Below, piece after piece: positions 59,525-64,000 of a DNA stretch of 64,000 bases; position 1 is the first letter of the stretch; every line of letters starts with the position of its first letter. This stretch comes from Alloscardovia theropitheci (lineage in GTDB: Bacteria; Actinomycetota; Actinomycetes; Actinomycetales; Bifidobacteriaceae): contig NZ_RXLP01000019.1 of NCBI RefSeq assembly GCF_004332295.1, positions 248,001 through 312,000 on the forward strand. Direction: 5' to 3'. The position numbers and the translations under genes are program-made. The notes beneath the pieces were generated by a model, which saw only the letters and a program-made list of their open reading frames with translations, did not search any database and had not been told where the DNA came from.

Positions 59525-62284
59525 ATGTGGAGTATATTTCGTCATGATATGAGACGGATTTTTACTAATCCAATCGCCATTATTGTGACTATCGGTATCG
59601 CTATTTTGCCTTCCGCGTATGCTTGGCTCAATATTATTTCTAACTGGGACCCGTACCAAAATACTCAAAATATCTCGGTCGCTGTGGCGAATCTTGATAG
59701 AGGTGGAAATTCTGACATTACTGGCGATATTAATGTCGGCAGACAGCTAGAAGAACAGCTTAAAGATAATCATCGATTAGGATGGAAATTCTTAGATTCT
59801 CGAGAAGAAGCCATTGATGGTGTTTCATCTGGTAAGTATTATGCTGCGATTGTTATAGATAAAGATTTCTCTCAAAAATTAGTAGATATGGTTACATCGG
59901 GAGGAAATCAGCCTGAACTTCAGTATTATGTCAATGAAAAGCTCAACCCAGTTGCTCCAAAAATTACAGATTCAGGAGCAACAACGCTGGATCGCACGGT
60001 TAATTCGGCTTTCGTAGGGACTTTAACCAAAGCGGTTTCTTCACAGCTCAATGTAACCGTTGAGAAAGCTCAGCAGATTGTTCAAGGTGCTCATTCTCAG
60101 GCAATTCAAAAGGTGGATGAAGCATCCCAATCGGTGACTCGTATGCGTGATCAAGTCGCATCTGCTCGCGAATCGTTAACACAAACTGCTAGTAGTACAA
60201 GCGATGTTAAAAAAGCGATTGAGCAGGTCAAGTTGACCGTAGATGCAGCGAGTCAATCTGCAGAACAAGCATCGCGTACTGCTTCAACTCTGTCTCAATC
60301 TTCACGTTCATTTAGCAATAATGCATCTAATAATTTGAGTACATCTGCAGCTTCCTTATCAGCATTAGGAATCGTCGCTGGACAAGCAGGCACTCAGATG
60401 AGTTCATCGTTATCTCGTGTCAGCGGTGATATCGCAACTGTTAGTGGAACTCTTAATGGTGTTATTGCACAAAATAATAGTGCTATCACTCAGCTACAGC
60501 GACTTCTTGATAGCTCGGCTCTTGATCATAATTCGACTGAATATCAGCAATTAAATTCCGCTCTTGCTCAGCTGCAAACGACTACAACCGCTCACAGTAA
60601 TGCTCTGAATGATTTCACGCGTGGAACTCAATCCGCATTAACTTCGGCAAATACAGCTGCAAGTACGCTATCGAGTTCACTTGGTTCAGCTGCTCAAAGT
60701 GGTGCATCAGCCCTTAATAATGCATCATCGGCTTTACAAGGTCCGCTCGGACAATCGCTATCTGGAACGTTAGATAGTGCATCGGTATTTGCGCAGGCGA
60801 CGAGTAGTTCGTTGCGACAGCTCGATACGACGCTGACTCAATCTCAAGATCTACTTGACCAGTTACATGATTTGCTTACTTCATCGGCTCGTACTATGGG
60901 GACGACTGAAGAATCGTTGAGTGATGCGATTGATCAGCTTGACCGAGTACGTACGGATATGGCTGCTTTGGATTCAAGCCGGCTCGTTGAAGCGCTTCGT
61001 GGGACAAATATCAACGCACAAGCCTTAGGTGATTTCATGCAATCGCCAATTGAGATGGAACAAAAAACTATTTATCCTGTGGCAAATTATGGTTCTGCGA
61101 TTGCTCCATTCTTCACTAATATCGCTCTGTGGGTAGGTGGTTTCGTCCTCATCGCAGTGGTGAAAATTGAGGTCGACCGCAAAAATATGCGTGGACTACA
61201 TGAACGTCGGCGCATACGAAATCGAGATGCGTATATGGGTCGTTGGCTCTTATTCGCTGTCGTAGGAGTGGCTCAGGCGATAATCGCAACTGTCGGAGAC
61301 CTCATTATCGGTATACAGGTCAAAGACCCTGTGGCTTTTATCTTTGCTGGTGTCTTTGCATCTATCGTTTTTGTCAGCCTCATTTACGCGTTGGCAGCAA
61401 CATTCAAGCATATCGGTAAAGCATTAGCTGTGATTTTGGTTATTATGCAGGTTCCTGGATCCTCGGGCACATATCCGATTGAAATCATGCCACCATTCTT
61501 CCAGCGGCTTGAGCCATGGCTGCCATTCACGTACAGCATTAATGCTATGCGTGAGACTATTGGCGGATATTATGACGGTTATTATTGGAAAAATCTTGGT
61601 ACGCTAACCTTATTCCTCGTTTTTTCCTTTATACTGGGCATACTTGTTCGACCATATTTGAGTAATTTGAACGCGTTATTTGATAGACGTCTTGCTGATA
61701 CGGATTTGCTTATTGGTGAGCACGCTCAGGAAGGACATGCGCGATTCCGCCTGAACTCCGTTTTGCAGTCCATGATGAGTAGGCAAGAATTTGGACAATC
61801 TATTCGTCGTCGTGCTGCACGATTTGCGGCGATTTATCCTCGTCTCGTTGGCTGGGGAATTGGCGCAATTCTTGTAGTACCAGTGCTCTTCTTAGTTTTG
61901 CTCTTTACTGTGGAATCGAAGCTCGTCTTCCTTATGCTCTGGCTTATTTCAGTGGTATTGCTGGACTTCTATCTTATTTCGCTTGAATATATTCGTGAAG
62001 TATACGAGCGCGAATTAGGAATGAGTGTTCTGTCTGATGATGCGTTGAAGGCGCAAATATTGGAGCATATTTCGCATCGCTGGAATCATGAAACTGATAA
62101 AGATGATGACGATAATACAGATGAAGATGTAGATAGTGACAATAACGTGGATAGTGATACAGGGAATACTGAAGTAGAAGAAGCTCAGATATCTGCGGAG
62201 GAAACGAGCTCTTCAGCTCACACTTCCGTACGGTCTGTTACGCAGTCTTCTGAAAATAGCGGTGAAGCACAGGAGGAGAAGTAA
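59525..62284 (+). CDS. YhgE/Pip-family membrane protein, first of pair
   Basis: A 919-residue protein. It opens with a membrane segment (about 17-37) and the family motif region FTNPIAIIVTIGIAILPSAYAWLNIISNWDPYQNT. A very long extracellular helical region follows (about 170-490), rich in Ser, Ala, Gln and Thr heptads. A block of six or so membrane helices (about 530-740, YPVANYGSAIAPFFTNIALWVGGFVL) and two more (about 780-825) come next, with an acidic Asp/Glu/Ser tail. The family includes the phage infection protein Pip and EsaA of type VII secretion. Its role here is unknown. It overlaps nothing, and the paralogue starts one base after its stop. Confidence 0.9.
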   Translation: MWSIFRHDMRRIFTNPIAIIVTIGIAILPSAYAWLNIISNWDPYQNTQNISVAVANLDRGGNSDITGDINVGRQLEEQLKDNHRLGWKFLDSREEAIDGVSSGKYYAAIVIDKDFSQKLVDMVTSGGNQPELQYYVNEKLNPVAPKITDSGATTLDRTVNSAFVGTLTKAVSSQLNVTVEKAQQIVQGAHSQAIQKVDEASQSVTRMRDQVASARESLTQTASSTSDVKKAIEQVKLTVDAASQSAEQASRTASTLSQSSRSFSNNASNNLSTSAASLSALGIVAGQAGTQMSSSLSRVSGDIATVSGTLNGVIAQNNSAITQLQRLLDSSALDHNSTEYQQLNSALAQLQTTTTAHSNALNDFTRGTQSALTSANTAASTLSSSLGSAAQSGASALNNASSALQGPLGQSLSGTLDSASVFAQATSSSLRQLDTTLTQSQDLLDQLHDLLTSSARTMGTTEESLSDAIDQLDRVRTDMAALDSSRLVEALRGTNINAQALGDFMQSPIEMEQKTIYPVANYGSAIAPFFTNIALWVGGFVLIAVVKIEVDRKNMRGLHERRRIRNRDAYMGRWLLFAVVGVAQAIIATVGDLIIGIQVKDPVAFIFAGVFASIVFVSLIYALAATFKHIGKALAVILVIMQVPGSSGTYPIEIMPPFFQRLEPWLPFTYSINAMRETIGGYYDGYYWKNLGTLTLFLVFSFILGILVRPYLSNLNALFDRRLADTDLLIGEHAQEGHARFRLNSVLQSMMSRQEFGQSIRRRAARFAAIYPRLVGWGIGAILVVPVLFLVLLFTVESKLVFLMLWLISVVLLDFYLISLEYIREVYERELGMSVLSDDALKAQILEHISHRWNHETDKDDDDNTDEDVDSDNNVDSDTGNTEVEEAQISAEETSSSAHTSVRSVTQSSENSGEAQEEK

Positions 62285-62285
62285 G

Positions 62286-64000
62286 ATGTCTCAAACGTCA
62301 AAAACTCGTGGATCTCATGACTCTGCACGTACTCCTCATGAGAATGGTCCTGTTCGACGTAATCCTGTGACGAGCACCTTCAAAATTTTTCTTGAAGACC
62401 AACGTCACCTCTTTATGAATGTGATTGGCATAGTCGTTGTTATGGGATTAGTCATCGTCCCAGCGATGTACGCGTGGTTTAATATCGCAGCGAGCTGGGA
62501 TCCGTATGGTAATACAAATCAGCTCAAAGTTGCTGTAGCAAATGAAGATAAGGGATACCAATCAGATCTCATTCCTGTGCCAATTAATGGGGGCAATAAT
62601 GTAGAATCCTCTTTACGCGCTAATACTAAGCTTGACTGGCAATTTGTATCGCATGATGAAGCTGTAGATGGAGTAAGTTCCGGACGATATTACGCGGCAA
62701 TTGTTATTCCTGAGAATTTCAGTTCGATGATGATGACTTTACTGTCATCGAATGCTCAACAAGCAAAAATTGAGTACTATATTAACGAAAAATCTAATGC
62801 AATTGCTCCTCGCATTACAGCTAGCGCGGCTGATACCATCGTGACGCAGATTTCAAGTACTTTCTCGGAAACCATAGCGAGTATCGCCTTGAATTTGGCG
62901 GATAATATTAATTCTTATGCCACGAGTGATGAGGGTAAAGCGTATGTGACAACTATGGTTAACCGTCTCAATACGGTGGCTGATGGTCTTGACTCAGCTG
63001 GAAATCAATTATCTTCATATGCAGCTTTACTCTCTGCTAGTCAGGGACTCGTCGATTCTGCGAAAAATATCATGTCATCAAACGCAAGTGGCTCTGATGA
63101 TGTACGAAAATCGTTAGAACAAACAGTTTCACAGATGCGTTCATTATCAAGTGCAGCGAAATCTTCAGCTTCATCGGTAAGCGTTGCATTAGATAGTTCA
63201 GCAAAAAGTTTGGATACGGTACTGTCTCAGCTTGATTCATTAACTTCCTCAGTATCGCAGCCTACGGGCAGTCTCAGCTCACGAATTGATACTCTTGGTA
63301 CGGTTGTCAGTTCTTCAGCTCAGCGATACCAATCGTTGGTAGAAGCGTTGAACCAGGTAAAAGATCAAGTCAATTCGTCCGCCTTGTCTCAAGAGGCAAA
63401 AACGCGTATTACTACGACGATTGATTCGATTACAACTCAGCTTAATCAAGTATCGAGTGATATTACAACGATTGGTGCTGATATTTCTGCTGCATCTCAG
63501 GATGTCGAGAAAGCTAAAACAGTTATTGATAATCAAAAATCTGAGATGAAGAAGCAAATTGATGCTGTGAAAACGACTCTTGCGAATGTTAAAGCGACGT
63601 ATAACCGCGACATTCAGCCACAGCTCAATCGTCTTGCTTCGCAGCTTGGTACCACTGCTCAACGTGCCCAGAACGCATCAGGTAGCGTACGCCGAATTAT
63701 GAATCGTATGGAGAAGAGCGGTGCTAACGCTAGCTCAACTATGACAAGTGTTATAGCAGCGATGAATGATACGCATACGTCGCTGAGTTCGGCTGCTAAC
63801 TCGATGAGAGAATTGGCGACGAAACTTAATGATGGAGTGAATTCCGGTACAGCTGAGCTCTCCTCATTACTTGGGGAAAATCGCTCGGCCGCGAAATTAG
63901 CAGCTGAATTATCCTCTCCAGTAAAATTGACTCGACATGCGGTCTTTGCTGTAGAAAATTACGGGTCTGCTATGGCCGGATTCTATACGATTCTTGCTAT
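62286..64000 (+). CDS. YhgE/Pip-family membrane protein, second of pair (partial)
   Basis: The gene starts at 62286 with AGGAGG before it, and the frame is open to the window end (571 full codons seen). After a basic, polar N-terminus of about 40 residues come a membrane segment and GLVIVPAMYAWFNIAASWDPYGNT, the same family start as in the gene before, then DGVSSGRYYAAIVIPENFS and a long Ser/Ala/Thr/Gln coiled-coil region. Its membrane block begins near the window end (VFAVENYGSAMAGFY). The C-terminus is missing. The two proteins are probably made together and may form a complex. Confidence 0.9.
   Translation, partial: MSQTSKTRGSHDSARTPHENGPVRRNPVTSTFKIFLEDQRHLFMNVIGIVVVMGLVIVPAMYAWFNIAASWDPYGNTNQLKVAVANEDKGYQSDLIPVPINGGNNVESSLRANTKLDWQFVSHDEAVDGVSSGRYYAAIVIPENFSSMMMTLLSSNAQQAKIEYYINEKSNAIAPRITASAADTIVTQISSTFSETIASIALNLADNINSYATSDEGKAYVTTMVNRLNTVADGLDSAGNQLSSYAALLSASQGLVDSAKNIMSSNASGSDDVRKSLEQTVSQMRSLSSAAKSSASSVSVALDSSAKSLDTVLSQLDSLTSSVSQPTGSLSSRIDTLGTVVSSSAQRYQSLVEALNQVKDQVNSSALSQEAKTRITTTIDSITTQLNQVSSDITTIGADISAASQDVEKAKTVIDNQKSEMKKQIDAVKTTLANVKATYNRDIQPQLNRLASQLGTTAQRAQNASGSVRRIMNRMEKSGANASSTMTSVIAAMNDTHTSLSSAANSMRELATKLNDGVNSGTAELSSLLGENRSAAKLAAELSSPVKLTRHAVFAVENYGSAMAGFYTILA

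Noticed and set aside
1..64000. CRISPR arrays, transposases, integrases or prophage
   Set aside because: No regularly spaced repeats and no recombinase motifs were found on either strand; the tRNA genes show no attached integrase or att duplication.

Overview
The window looks like chromosome from a low-G+C member of the Bifidobacteriaceae (an Alloscardovia/Scardovia/Gardnerella-like or low-G+C Bifidobacterium relative). This is inferred from gene content: the actinobacterial block crgA - DUF881 - class E sortase - pknB - pknA - pbpA - rodA - pstP - fhaB - fhaA, DUF3073, a mevalonate pathway with type II isopentenyl-diphosphate isomerase, PEP carboxylase and several GH3 glycosidases, in DNA much more A+T-rich than most Actinobacteria. 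The species cannot be settled by reading alone. No CRISPR array, transposase, integrase or phage module was found.

Layout. 1-10.5 kb: the end of a ribose/xylose-type ABC permease, a membrane-anchored GH3 enzyme with reversed domain order, a CPBP protease-like protein, a second GH3 enzyme of normal order, two tandem GtrA-like membrane proteins and a family 2 glycosyltransferase. 10.5-16.3 kb: a small membrane protein, 3-methyladenine DNA glycosylase and a tightly overlapped mevalonate operon (mvk, mvaD, pmk, fni). 16.4-20.5 kb: aminotransferase, amino-acid permease and asparaginase. 20.6-24.4 kb: an accessory-looking patch with an acetyltransferase divergent from a LysR regulator, an alpha/beta hydrolase, a cyclophilin-like lipoprotein, a decayed short-chain dehydrogenase and a small orphan ORF. 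24.4-32.5 kb: tRNA-Ala and tRNA-Ile, a YgjP-like metallopeptidase, then minus-strand SPFH protein, Dps, CBS/CorC protein, carbonic anhydrase and PEP carboxylase. 32.8-40.7 kb: ThrE-type exporter, U32 peptidase family protein, DUF2087 protein, DUF3073 protein, TrpRS, an XRE regulator, a RelE-type toxin-antitoxin pair, a sterol-carrier-family protein and a small membrane protein. 40.8-54.3 kb: rhomboid protease and the cell-envelope signalling/elongation cluster. 54.7-64 kb: a lipase-like hydrolase, a copper operon (CopY-type repressor, cupredoxin, cupredoxin-fused CopA) and two consecutive YhgE/Pip membrane proteins, the second cut by the window end.

How the genes work together. The Ser/Thr kinases, phosphatase, FHA proteins, PbpA, RodA and CrgA form a conserved growth and division control unit; its order matches the mycobacterial locus except that no trpG/pabA lies between the sortase and pknB, where about 700 bp carry no recognisable gene. 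The mevalonate operon converts mevalonate to IPP/DMAPP. The copper operon has a clear promoter flanked by two cop boxes. The least explained features are the permuted tethered GH3 beside the GtrA/GT2 genes, two possible structured RNAs (25419-25547 and the 40178-40477 interval), and regulatory dyads at the LysR, toxin-antitoxin and copper promoters. I did not find a multi-gene system that I can claim is entirely new.
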